A DNA stretch of 64,000 nt from Sequoia sempervirens (taxonomy: Eukaryota; Streptophyta; Pinopsida; Cupressales; Cupressaceae), in contig VDFB02000001.1 of assembly GCA_007258455.2 (NCBI GenBank), forward strand, positions 14,839,747 through 14,903,746. The letters are read 5' to 3'. This document shows positions 13,140-24,244 of this stretch, in pieces (position 1 is the first letter of the stretch; every line of letters starts with the position of its first letter). Position numbers and translations under genes: made by a program. Under the pieces are notes generated by a model. It saw only the letters and a list, made by a program, of their open reading frames with translations. It was not told the origin of the DNA and searched no databases.

Positions 13140-15230
13140 AGTCCCAACGCTTCTGGATGGTTATGCTTAGGCTAGGCATGGTCCTATTTTGAACTCAGAC
13201 ATCCTGAAATAGTTCAAGCTACATTGGACAGGCGATATCCCTTAAGAGTCCAAAGTGCAAAAAAACATCAATCATTGATGGGCTATTACTCAAAAATTGT
13301 GACTCTCAAAAACTCTTTGTCTGAGGCTATAGGATCAGTTGGGATCCTCTACAATAACCTCTCTCAGTTTTTGCTATCTCAAAGGAATTTTCCTATGGTG
13401 ATAAGTTTTCAGTTGAGGAAAAAGTTGTCAAATGCAAGTAGTGTAAAGTTGCAAAGTGGTGCAACTTTTGTTCTGTAACTCGTATGACCAAACTAACTAT
13501 TCCAACATGTCTGGATGTGTATGTTTACGTTAGGCATAGTCCTCTTTTGCACCCAAACATGTTGAATCACTTCGAGCTATGTTCAACTAGCTCAATCCCT
13601 TAAGAGTCCAAAGTGCAAAATGGCTACAATATTTGACAGGCTATTAATGGGAAACTATGATGCTTACAAACTCTTTTTATGAGGCTACGAGATCATGTTG
13701 GGATCCTCTACAATAACATCTCTCATTTTTTTCTATCTCAGAGGCGTTTTCCCATGGTGACAAGTTTTCAGTTAAGGAAAAAGTTATCAAATGCAAGCAA
13801 TGTAAAGTTGCAAAGTGGTGCAACGTTTGTTCTGCAACTCATACGACCAAACCGAATGTTCCAACATGTCTAGATGGGTACGTTTATGCTAGGAATGGTC
13901 CTCTTTCACACCCAAACACGTTGAATCACTCCAAGCTATGTTCAACCGACTCAATCCCTTAAGAGTCCAAAGTACAAAATGGTTGTAATCTTTGATGGGC
14001 TATTACTCAGAAACCATGAAGCTTACAAATTATTTGTTTGAGGCTTCAGAATTGCGTTGGGGACCCTCTACAAAAATATCTTTGGGTTTTTTCTATCTCA
14101 GATGCATTTTCTCGTGGTGATGAGTTTTCAGTTAAGGAAAAAGTTGTTAAATGCAAGCAGTGTAAAGTTGCAAAGTGGTGCAACTTTCATTCTACAACTT
14201 GTATGAACAAATTGGTTGTTCCAAAATGTTTGGATGGGTATGTTTATGTTAGGCATGGTCATCCTTTGCACCCAAACACGCTGAATCACTCTGAGCTACA
14301 TTCAACTAGCTCAATCCCTTAAGAGTCCAAAACTGTGCAAAATGGTTGCAATCTTTGACGGGCTATTACTCGGAAATCGTGATGCTTACAAACTCTCTAT
14401 CCGAGGCTACAGGATCATGTTGGGACCCTCTACAATAAATTCTCTCAGATTTTTCTTAGAGGTGTTCTCCCATGGTGACGAGTTTTCAGTTGAGGAAAAA
14501 ATTATCAAATGCAAGCAATGTAAAGTTGCAAAGTAGTGCAACTTTCATTTTGCAACATGTATGACCAAACTGACTATTCCAACACATCTGGATGGGTACG
14601 TTTATGCTAGGCATGTTCTTCTTTCACACCCAAACATGCTGAATCGCTCAAAATGGTTGCAATCTTTGACTAACTATTACTCAGAAATTGTGACACTTAC
14701 AAACTCTCTTTCTGAGGCTACAAGATCACATTGGGACCCTCTACAATAAACTCTTTTGGTTTTTGATATCTCTAAGGCGTTTACCAGTGGTGTCGAGTTT
14801 TTAGTTGATAGAAAAAGGGTTAGATGGATGTAGTGTAAAGGTGCAAAGGGGTGTAACTTTTGTTCTACTCCTCATGTGACCAAACCGATAATTCTAGCAC
14901 ATCCAGATTGGTGTGTTTATACTAAGCATGGTCTTGTTTCACACCCAAACATGCTGAAATAGTTCGAGCTACATTAGACCGACAATTTCCCTTGAGTCTA
15001 AAGTGCTAAAAGGAAACAATCTTTGACGAGCTATTACTCAAAAATCGTGTCACCTAGAAACAATTTTTCTAACGCTATGGGATCATGTAGGGCCCCTCTA
15101 CAATAACCTCTCTCAGTTTTTGATATCTCTAAGGTGTTTTCCCGTGGTGTTGAGTTTTCAGTTGATGGAAAAAGGGTCAAATGGATGCAGTGTAAAGGTG
15201 AAAAGGGGTTTAGGGTTCATTTTGGTCCTT
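13140..15230 (+). repeat. Satellite-like tandem array, about 5.8 units of 359 bp
   Basis: The phrase CTGGATGGGTACGTTTATGC or a close variant begins at 13152, 13511, 13870, 14230, 14588 and 14904. That gives spacings of 359, 359, 360, 358 and a shortened 316 bp. The units are visibly diverged, mostly by substitutions, and the last is partly deleted. Each unit can be read in one frame as a possible exon with GDEFSVEEKVVKCKQCKVAK followed by WCNFCSATxMTKL, which contains C-x2-C and looks loosely like a BED-type zinc finger. Frames are broken between units. The array lies inside the 19-kb transposon between its two convergent genes. Whether the units were ever exons or only a satellite is open. 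Confidence 0.8.
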
Positions 15231-15239
15231 GTGAATAAG

Positions 15240-15420
15240 TGAATCATTTATTCAAATACACTTAAGTCATGAACTACACACATGAATACAAAGTATACGC
15301 ATGAAAACACACAGGTCTTAAAGTATACATTAGAATACTCACAAGTCACAAAGTATACACGTAAGTTGTAAATTATACACTTGAATACACATAAAGTATA
15401 CACAATACACATGATATCAT
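15240..15420. repeat. Short degenerate AAAGTATACAC repeats
   Basis: The word AAAGTATACAC or a close variant recurs about six times at roughly 20-35 bp spacing, joined by GAATACACA and AAGTCA pieces. It borders the 359-bp array and precedes the last exon region of the transposase gene. Confidence 0.6.
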
Positions 15421-15984
15421 CATTCAATAATTTCTATCAAATATAGGATTTACAAAATACCACATAGGCATACAACAAATGACCCTAATACATAGTCATT
15501 TCCCAATAGGGGAAGGAAATAGATCATGCGTTGCCTTCGTGGTTAGTTGGATGGAGTTTCTATTGATTCTTTTGTCTTTTGAATGTGCACACTATTCCTC
15601 CTCTCTTCACTCATCTAGAGATGCAACTGATATAATAATAAGTATATGTGTTAATATATAGAAATTGAAAATTTTGAAATGGCACATAACAAAATAATCC
15701 CAAACAAATAATCATCACTCTTCCACAACAGTAGCACGTTGACATTCTGGAGTGACAAACACCTATAGAAACCATCAAGGTAGCAGTTAAACTACATACA
15801 AGCATCATGAAATGTTTTAGTAATAAACCATAGAAGAGAAAATATAATGTCAATTTTACTAATCCGTCGCATACCTTTGTCAAAGGATCAAAGTTGACTA
15901 TTGTTGTAGCAGTGCCATGGTCCATCGTACCACGGACATTGCAATATACTTAGAATGAAAAATATGTATGATCACAATAGAAAA

Positions 15985-16770
15985 GATGCTTAGAATAACA
16001 AATCTATATTATTCTAAACAACCTAAATAATAATGAAATGGTAATGCAAACTAGAAAAGATGCTTAGAATAACAAATCTATATTATTTTGAACAACCTAA
16101 ATAATGAACCTTAGGAGATAAACAATATCAAAATAAGATGAACAATATCATACCTATCCCATATAACAAATGATTCGCTACTCAAGTGTGCTTGAAGGGT
16201 CATCTCTTACCTTCAGAGTATCAAGTAATAATTTATGATCAACACTACTAATTGTCCATAGTTCCTTTGTTTTTGGTCTAGCATGATGTCTCCATAACTT
16301 AAAATTTGTTGCTATAACAAGGTATGAATACATGAGAATGGTTTTTTGTTTCTCATAGTCTTCAAATGCAGGTATGTCATTCTTTCTAATCATATATATG
16401 TTTGCAACCAAGTTCTAGAAATAACAATTGAACCTATATGATCATAAATTTTTTTGATCAAAAATTAAATACACTTAGAATAAAAAATCTATATTATTAT
16501 AAACAACCTAAATGATGATGAAATGGTAATGCAAACTAGAAAAGATGCTTAGAATGAAAAATCTATATTATTCTAAACAACCTAAATGATGATGAAATGG
16601 TAATGCAAACTAGAAAAGATGCTTAGAATAACAAATCTATTTTATTCTAAACAACCTAAATGATGATGAAATGGTAATACAAAATAAAAAATATGTTTGA
16701 GAAAAATAATCTATATTAGTCTAAACAACCTAAATGATGATGAAATGGTAATGCAACCAAGTTCCAAAAA
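15985..16770. repeat. 74-bp tandem repeats inside the transposase gene, in two blocks
   Basis: The word GATGCTTAGAAT begins at 15985, 16059, 16544 and 16618, with weaker copies near 16469 and 16692. The spacing within each block is 74-75 bp. The blocks flank a coding piece (16178-16411), so they probably lie in two introns of the transposase gene. Each unit reads roughly AAACAACCTAAATGATGATG followed by AAATGGTAATGCAAACTAG. Confidence 0.75.
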
Positions 16771-19140
16771 CAACAACTGAACCTGTAGGATACATGAACT
16801 CATCATCATCTGTCATCGGTTGTGTTAGATTTTTCTTTCCCTGTACACATCGTGCCAACCAATAGTTTGATCCCTCTTCATTCCCCTACGGTGCTACAAC
16901 TGCATAGACATGTCTTGGTTGTACAAGATCTGAAAGATGGTCATAGTCAAGTGAACTTTCCATGCCATCTTCTAAAGAGGATTGTGCTATAGATAAAGGG
17001 GTTAGGTACTATGGAATCCATGTATGTACCCACTCACTTGGATTGTATTGATCCCAATCACACTGAATACAATTCTGACAAAAAAAAAACCAACTCTCGT
17101 ATCCATATGGTCCATGCACCCACATTTGAGCTTTGAAATGAATGCATCTTTGAAGAATCTCTAATTGTTTGACATTCCAATCTCTCTCCCACTATTCCCT
17201 CCTCAACCAACCAAAAGAACCTGCACACTTGTGAATCAAGTGTCCCTCCTCATGATAATGCATAAGTACACCAATCAACAATAGAACATGCATCATTGAA
17301 TGTTGCACCACCTCTTATCTTCATTTGTTCCTTAACTAGAGCTCTCTTCACACATGTACCTGCACCATCATGCTCGCCTTTTCCATGCACAGCTTCAAAA
17401 AAACTCCAAATATGTGGTATACCCCTCTTAATTTGCACCTTGCTCAACCAATGAAACATCTGAGCATTCTTGAATTGCCCTATGTAATTATCTGACCAAA
17501 TCAGATGTTCACCGATTGCAATACATTTTTCTTGCAAGAACTCAAAAAAAAATTCAAATTAATGTTGTACAAACTCAAATGAATGATATCTATCATCACT
17601 CATGTAAAAATGGTAATCCTTGATTATCTTCATGTTCTCTTTTGTACTATCAGGGGCATGTCTATATGTTATGTGGACAAAAATAGCAATTTGAATAGAA
17701 TTATAATATTGTGATTATACTTCATTTTGTGGTTGCAATGTGTAATTTTCAGCAAAACCAACTACGGATACAATAGTTCCAATCGAGAAAGAGTCCTTAC
17801 ACATCCTGAATTGTCGATCCAACCATTGCAACCTATGGCTATGCCTTGCATACTTATAGAAAATATTTTTCTTAAAATCAAAAATAAAATCAGCAATACT
17901 TACCTCTCTTGTAACCAACTCGCATCTAGAACCTTCACCTCCACTCTTCACTATGCATTTAACTGTCTCAAACCTTTTTTTTTATCAAAAATATTGTTAC
18001 CAAAATCATGATCACTACCCTCATGAAAGCATGTTACAAACTTTGATAAACCAACACATTGCAAACATATTTCATTTAAACAATCATTTCTATAAAATAA
18101 GCAACCATCACCTCTAACACATAAAAATGAATCTAACAAGTCCCTGGATGACTTGGGAAGTTGCATTGTATCACACTCCTGCAACATTTCGTCAATATGC
18201 ATAGTAGAATGAATATGGCATAATAATTTATGATACATTGAAAACTCAACATGGTATTCACAACATGTATTAGTATGAACATTAATAGGTACACAATAAA
18301 ATGTCTTGCAAGACTCAAAAACCCCTTGTGAGATTTGTAAATTTGGATGTTCTTGAAAAAATTGTTTGTACAAAATTGTTTGGCTACATTCCAAAAAATG
18401 TTTAGGATGCGGTGTGCGATCTTGATTACCAATTCATAACTTTAAAACATCCTTTACATTTGGTGATACTCTAGAGTGATAGTTCCAAAATTATTCAATT
18501 TGCATCTTTACATTATCAATTATCTTCTTATCAGCACGTGGAAGCCTCCCACTAAAAGCCCACATATCATTTTGAAGAGGACTATCAAGTCTTCCTCTTT
18601 TTGAGAGTGCTCTATTCAATGTTTTACGATTTAGATTTAAATCAATACAAGTTTGTCTCATTAAATGATCATTTCTCAAATAAAGGTTTACTAGTGAGGT
18701 TGTGATCACTCTACAAGTAGCCCTTTTATCTTTTTCCTTACTAGTCTTTCCAATAGAAGTTAGAGCATTAAAAAGACTTTTTACAATAATATTATTTTTT
18801 CTAATTGTTTGCTGACACGAATCTTTAATTTTCTTAATAATGGTATCATTGTGTAAGATTTTAGCAATTGCACAAAAAATTGACATTGTTCAGTTAATGT
18901 CTTATCAGAAAATTATTCATTGAACATATTGGTAGCCCATAGACGAACCATTCATTGTGACCTTTTTCCTTGAAGATTATCTATTATGTTCTCATCTATT
19001 TCAAACAACCATTTAGGGGTTCTCATGTAATTAGGTGTTACATAAGATTCATTTTCAACATTTTCAATAATAATTCCAACATTTTCACTTTCAAGTTCAA
19101 TGTTTTTTATTAGATAAGTAGGGAAGGGCCCCGATCCCAT

Positions 19141-20195
19141 AGTTACAGTAACAAACCAAAAAGAAGTAGAGAGAGATGGGAAACATCACCACCAACTAAC
19201 CAAAAAAAAACATCAGATTTAGCATGCAAGCCAATATTTAAAATAGTAACCATTATCTAGCCATTATCAATAAAAAACATTAAGTTTTTACCAACATACT
19301 TTGATCTACGAAGACCATTAATTAAATTTACGGGTTCCTAGGTGGTATTCCACCATAACTTATAGAAATTAATAGAACAGTCCCAGATATGATAAAAAAG
19401 ACAAAAAACTCATCAAAAAATAACAGAGTAGCAACACAAGCCATTAATTGGATTTCTTTAATACGTCCCCATACTCTCCCATGAGAGCAATGTATTCACC
19501 CCAATCAAGGCCCTCTATCTCATCCAACATCTTCAGGGTATCAAATTTCCCTTATTTCTTTAGTTTCCTGGTAATCTTCATTTCACCAGAAGCTTCTCCA
19601 AGCATCACTCTTCTCATCAACTTGTTAGTTACTTTCATGAGAGTAACTAACGCCTTCTCCATGTCTCTGAATTGTACCTGCAGAATAGTTAGTCTACTTT
19701 TTAAAAACTCATTACTAAGATCCTCGTATTTGTTCTCCATTCCAGAGTACCCAACATCCTACACATTCCCAGCCTCAATCTTATCCTCAAAAGGCTCCAC
19801 TTGCTCCTCCTCTTCATCCTCTTTTTCCTCCTTTGAACCATCCTCCCCCATCTCATAGGCAATGTCCTCAAAATCTAGGTCTTCAGAGTCTTCTTCTTCC
19901 CGAGCTTCAAAATATTCATACCCCAGTTCCTCCTCCTCATTCACAAAAAACTTTTGTTTTCCCTTTTTCTCTTTCAAGGAAACCTTAGCCAGATGTTCTG
20001 ACCTTCTTCCCCCACTACTGCCACTCCCTTTCCCTTGTAAGATTTCTTTAGCCTCCTCCATTTGGTTCCCTTCCTCAATGATATGTATAACATCTCTAGG
20101 ATTAATGCCTCGTCTGGGTTTCTTAGCTTTCAGGGGTTCTAAGAACGGAGGGGAGTGTTTCCTTTTTGCAAGAGTGTTTCCTTTGTTCAATATTA
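19141..20195 (-). other. Acidic coiled-coil-like coding segment inserted into the transposase N-terminal region
   Basis: Between the two Asn/Glu-rich stretches (ending near 20195 and resuming near 19095) lies a block of different character. It reads KKPRRGINPRDVIHIIEEGN, then a Gly/Ser linker, then a very acidic run (EEEELGYEYFEAREEEDSE and DEEEEQVEPFED). After a stop it continues with MENKYEDLSNEFLKSR, a heptad-like coiled coil, and LDWGEYIALMGEYGDVLKK. It is better conserved as an ORF than the surrounding transposase, so it may be a younger insertion or a captured gene fragment. On its right edge GAGTGTTTCCTTT is repeated at about 20152 and 20174. I do not recognise the protein family. Confidence 0.45.
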
Positions 20196-20360
20196 TTAAC
20201 ATTTTCATTTTCAATATTTTCAATATTTTCAACATTTTCAATAGCAATTTCATTTTCAATGTAACATTTTCATTTTCAATAACAATATCATTTTCAATAA
20301 CATTTTCAACAATATTTTCATTTTTAATGTTGTTCAGATTTTCATTTTCAATTTCAATAT
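20196..20360 (-). repeat. Coding microsatellite for Asn/Glu repeats
   Basis: TTTTCAATA and TTTTCATTT words recur about fifteen times. On the minus strand they encode ENVENIENEN-type repeats in the N-terminal part of the transposase. Repeat slippage explains the frame disturbance here. Confidence 0.7.
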
Positions 20361-20735
20361 GATGTTCAATATTTTCAAATTCTATTTCATCTTCACTTGA
20401 ATTAACATTTAACGGTGCAGAATAAGCTTCAACTTGAGTATTTTTCATACCTTTTCTTCTTTTCCTATGACTTTCTCTATATTTTGCTCTATATGCTTCA
20501 ATTTGATCTGTTGTTAGTTTCCTCTTTCCTTTTCTCTTACTGTGACTATTGCTCCCCATTACACAAACAAAAAACACACAAAAATGATTGTAAAAGTTAA
20601 TAAAGTATAAAAGAATCTCCAAAAAGCTGATTTTTTTCTAATACAGATAGAAAGCATGAGATTTCAGCAACAAAAGGAATGTGGGGACTGTTGGAATGCT
20701 CAAAACGGTCCCATTTTTATTTTTTATATAACTCG

Positions 20736-20842
20736 GTAAATGGATATCCGTTTCAAAATGGATATCTATTACAAATGGATATCCATTTCAAAACGGATAT
20801 CTGTTACAAATGGATATATTTTTCAAAATGAATATCCATTAT
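20736..20842. promoter_or_regulatory. GGATATCC palindromic motif cluster 3, upstream of the transposase start
   Basis: Five copies of an AAATGGATATCCGTTTC-like palindrome lie head to tail within 107 bp. They begin about 180 bp upstream of the transposase ATG at 20559 on the minus strand. The near-perfect dyad (GAAATGGATATCCATTTC) and the clustering suggest protein-binding sites. The same motif occurs upstream of the other gene and near the right end of the element. Function is inferred only. Confidence 0.6.
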
Positions 20843-20929
20843 GTTTTGCACAATATACCTGTTGTTGATCATTCTTCTATCTTTTTAACCTATAGAAAAT
20901 GAAATGGATATATGTTTACTTTAGTTTTA

Positions 20930-21135
20930 AGAATTATTATTAGCGTAATATTATTAATATATTATATTATGATACATTTTATATTAAATATATTATATAT
21001 AATGATATATATTAATATACTAAATTAATTTATTATATATATTTATATAATATATATTATATATTAATATTATTATTAAGGTATATATTAAATTAATATA
21101 TTATATACTATATAAATTATATTATATATTAATAC
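20930..21135. repeat. TA-rich low-complexity block
   Basis: Almost pure TATAT/TTAATA words. Similar blocks precede the second polypyrimidine tract and border both solo LTRs. Confidence 0.8.
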
Positions 21136-21476
21136 ATCTCTCTCCCTCTCACTCTCAGGTCTTTCCCACTCCCTTTCTCTCTCTCCCCCACTCTCTCTCT
21201 CTCATGTCTCTCCTCTCTCTCCCCCATTCTCTCTCTCTCTCTCTCCCTCTCCCTCTCACTCCCACTCCCAGGTCTCTCCCTCTCAGGTCTTTCTCTTTCT
21301 CCCTCTCTCTCTCTCCTCCACTCTCACTCCCCCTCTCCCTCTCTCAAGTCTCTCCCTCTCTCTCTCCCTCTCAAGACTTTCTCTCTCCCCCCTCTCTCTC
21401 CCACTCTCTCTGTAGTCTCTCTCTCTCTCTCCCTCTCAGGTCTATCTCTCTCTCATCCCTCTCTCTCTCCCCCTTT
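21136..21476 (+). repeat. Polypyrimidine (CT-rich) tract 1
   Basis: About 340 bp of CTCTCTC with recurring CAGGTCTCTCCCACTCCC units. The open frame across it is a by-product of the Ser/Leu/Pro-coding repeat. Long mirror-like pyrimidine runs can form triplex DNA, but that is only a possibility. Confidence 0.85.
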
Positions 21477-21493
21477 TAACATATATATATTAA

Positions 21494-23398
21494 TGAAAGG
21501 CGGAAAATTCTTTGCTTCCCACTCTTAGGGTTTAGGACCTAAAAGGGAAATTTTCACTTTCACTCAAGAACAAACCCTTGATATTTCAATGCAAAAGAGA
21601 AAGAAATCTTGCAATATGGCTATTCTAGGGGTTGAATATGATCTAATGAGGGTTCACCACCAATTTTAAACTTGGAAAAGATAATGATATGCAAGATGTA
21701 ATGCAAAACCCAAATTCAATGCAAACTAACACTAAATGACCTATGAAAGTAAATGAAATAAAATAGAAAATTGAAGATAGGAAGGTGTGCACCTGGAAAA
21801 CTGGATATGGCTGAATAATTGGAAATTCTACTTTTACTGCTGACTGGGACTCATTTATGAAGTTGAGAAAATCAGTCGTATTTCTAGAAAACTGTGTAGG
21901 AGCAGGAATTTTCCAAAAGGGTATCCAAATATGTAAAGTCCTAAAAATTAGCTGGAACTGGGACTCATTCGCTAGAAGTGGTGAATCAGTCCAGTTGGGA
22001 TTTTTTGCAACTTCAAAAGTTGATCCTACTCTTCTTTGTCTGCTCTATCCTTCTTGATTTTTTTCTGGATCTGAATCCCTGAATTGCAACCTATAGGTCT
22101 TCTCCAAGGTTTTCCAAGACTTGATGACAACTTTGACAACTTTTGAGCTCTTGACAACTTTTCTCCAATCTTGTTCCTTAGGAAATTTCTACAACCTAGG
22201 CCTGCAAATCACACACAAAGGAGAGGGAAAAATGTTGGCAGTTAGTGGATAGGGGTTTTCCTTGGTCAAACTTTGTTTTGGAAAATCAATCCTTGAAATG
22301 AAATCAAATAAGAATGGAGAATGATGAATGAATAAATAACAATGTTGCAACTCACCAAACCCTAGCAATAAAATGCTACAAATATGCTTGTAATGGTTGT
22401 GATGGATGTAGACTTTTATTCTTTCTTGAATGGTGTTGATCTTGAACGAAAAACTTGCTTGAATCACATAATCCTACACCACAATTGTTAGCTCTAAGAC
22501 AACATGATGCATGAAATCTTTGACATGATGATTGAATGCTTGAATGTTGCTCTAGAATGCTTGAAAATATTCTCTTGAGGACACTTGAATGCTCTTGAAA
22601 ACTCTTGTGAACACTTGATTGCTTGTTAGAATGATAGGTGAAAATATGAGAGAAATAACCTTGTATTTATACTAAATTATGCAAGAATTCCCGAAATTAC
22701 AACACTACAAACCGACATCAGATCTAGGAGAATAAAATCTCGCTAGAAATTTGAATTTATTTTAATTTTGGGCCACATGGGACTCATTCACCCAAGATTG
22801 AGAATGAGTCCAATACGGCATAATGTATGAGACCAAAAATCAAAAGTGCTTAGAAAGGTGTAAAAATAGGTTCGGGACGCAAAAATCTAGGTGGGACCCA
22901 TTCGCCCAAGGTGGCTAATGAGCCATAGATCACTAAATCTAGGCCACACAAGCTAGAAACACATGAATTATGATTGGGTATTGATTGGTGTTGGGATTAT
23001 CCTTGAAAAGATGCAATAAATGAGGATTGTGGATGCAAAATAGGGCCAATTAAAGCATAAGAAATCCCAATTATTAATGACAAGCCTAGAAAAGTGTGAA
23101 ACTGGGTCACAACACTTTACAACACTTTGAACAAAGCAAGATTAATGTTTATTTTAATTAAAAGGGGTTTATTATGTGTAATTAATTAATAAGACCTTAG
23201 AAAAGTGTGAATGTAAGTTACAACACTTCACAACACTTTAGCAAGGTACAATTTAAATTCATTAGTTCACAAGGGCCCAAGACGTAATGTGAATGTGTCA
23301 ACCACATTACAACACTAAATCAAGGCAACATGAAGCTCAATTTCACAAGGAGGGCCCAAACAAGTGTGAAAATGTCCTCAATGATATTTTGACACTAC
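21494..23398 (-). mobile_element. Solo LTR R1 with a perfect ATTAA target duplication
   Basis: The unit starts TGAAAGGCGG and ends GACACTACA, a TG...CA pair. ATTAA flanks it directly on both sides (21489-21493 and 23399-23403). It aligns in the same orientation with R2 and, more distantly, with the LTRs of the 28.8-41.5 kb element. A minus-strand TATA box (TATAAATA) lies at 22664-22671. Four GGGACTCATT-type hairpins begin at about 21846, 21960, 22779 and 22893. No internal retrotransposon sequence or primer-binding site adjoins it, so it formed by recombination between the two LTRs of a former full element. Confidence 0.8.
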
Positions 23399-23817
23399 AA
23401 TTAATACAAATATATTAATATATATTAATATTTTAACATTATATATATTTATAAAATATATTAATATTATTATTATTAAGGTATATATTATATAGTATAT
23501 AATTTATACTATATATTAATATGTATGCATAGGGGAAGCTTCAAATCTTATATAATAAATAATGAATATCTATTTATAACAGATATCCATTAGCATTTGA
23601 TTTTTATAAACCAAATAACACATAAAACCAATATTATGTATTATTAATATATAATAAATGTATTATATATTAATAAATAATATACTATATATTATGATAT
23701 ATTATATAATATATTCTATAATATATTATACATAGTATTATTTAATATATATACTATATATTATATATTATATATTTTATACTATATAATATATAAATAA
23801 TATATTATATATCTTAT
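23399..23817. repeat. TA-rich block with GGATATCC motif cluster 4
   Basis: Mostly TATATTA words. At 23564-23592 it holds GAATATCTATTTATAACA followed by GATATCCATT, a pair of the transposon's recurring palindromic half-sites. Confidence 0.6.
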
Positions 23818-24240
23818 ACTCTATCCCTCTCTAGCTTTAGCACTACTATTGATATCCAACTTGTATTTTGTATTGAACTTTTGAACATAGTAATTAAGCA
23901 TTTTGTTATCAAAATCTTGACCTCCCAAATACATATCTCCTCTAACGGCCTTGACAACAATATTACCCTTTCAAACAGAAAGAACTGACACATCAAATGT
24001 ACCTCCACCCAAATTGAAGACAAGAATGCTTCTTTCTTCAATGAATATAGATCATGGAAGCCATAAGTTATAGTTGCAGCCATTGGCTTGATAATTGTTC
24101 GCTTGACATGGAGGCCTACAATCTTACTAGCATCCTTTGTGGCCCTCTTTTGTGCATGATTAAAATAAGCAGGCACAATACAATAACCACATTCTTACCT
24201 CCCATTAAAATATAAAGCATGGATGAGATCTCTTCAAGTA
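23818..24240 (-). pseudogene. Captured HSP70 (DnaK/BiP-type) gene fragment
   Basis: Minus-strand reading gives EEISSMLY, then [39 protein letters not shown] and, after a frame change, [14 protein letters not shown] and GGQDFDNKM. These are consecutive parts of the HSP70 nucleotide-binding domain, including the phosphate-binding GGGTFDVS loop. The usual HSP70 text is TVPAYFNDSQRQATKDAG...EPTAAAIAYG. About 140 of roughly 640 residues remain, with a frameshift and no start or stop. It lies within the 19-kb transposon between two later insertions. A fragment picked up by the element, or carried in with the neighbouring AT/CT blocks, is the likely explanation. It cannot make a chaperone. Confidence 0.75.
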
Positions 24241-24244
24241 CAAA

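Larger units (their letters stand above)
15480..20559 (-). pseudogene. DDE-like transposase gene of the 19-kb transposon (decayed, multi-exon)
   Basis: The start is the ATG at 20559 (MGSNSHSKRKGKRKL), giving a basic N-terminus followed by an Asn/Glu-rich repeat coded by TTTTCAATA-type words. Coding pieces then follow downstream: 18952-19140; 18491-18886; 17951-18490 with SRVSPNVKDV, KHFLECSQ and a cysteine-rich TCCEYHVEF; and 17250-17951, one frame with only two stops, holding VGFAENYTLQPQNEV, VHITYRHAP, LIWSDNYIGQFKNA and FEAVHGKGEHDGAG. Smaller exons lie at 16178-16411 and around 15.5-15.93 kb. The ordered motifs ENYTLQ, SDN..GQFKN and HGKG.HDG suggest a DDE-type integrase fold that would cut and join transposon ends. 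I recall similar motifs in transposon proteins of animals but cannot name a superfamily. An expected first acidic residue (DFAENY) is Gly here. Nonsense codons, frame breaks and an inserted acidic segment show this copy is inactive. The exon borders are approximate. Confidence 0.6.

Noticed and set aside
19448..20362. Long plus-strand ORFs opposite the transposase N-terminal region
   Set aside because: They are mirror frames of Glu/Asn-rich minus-strand coding DNA (Ser/Phe-rich translations) with no motifs.
21204..21479. Ser/Leu/Pro-rich ORF of 91 codons
   Set aside because: It is the translation of a CT microsatellite and has no independent coding evidence.
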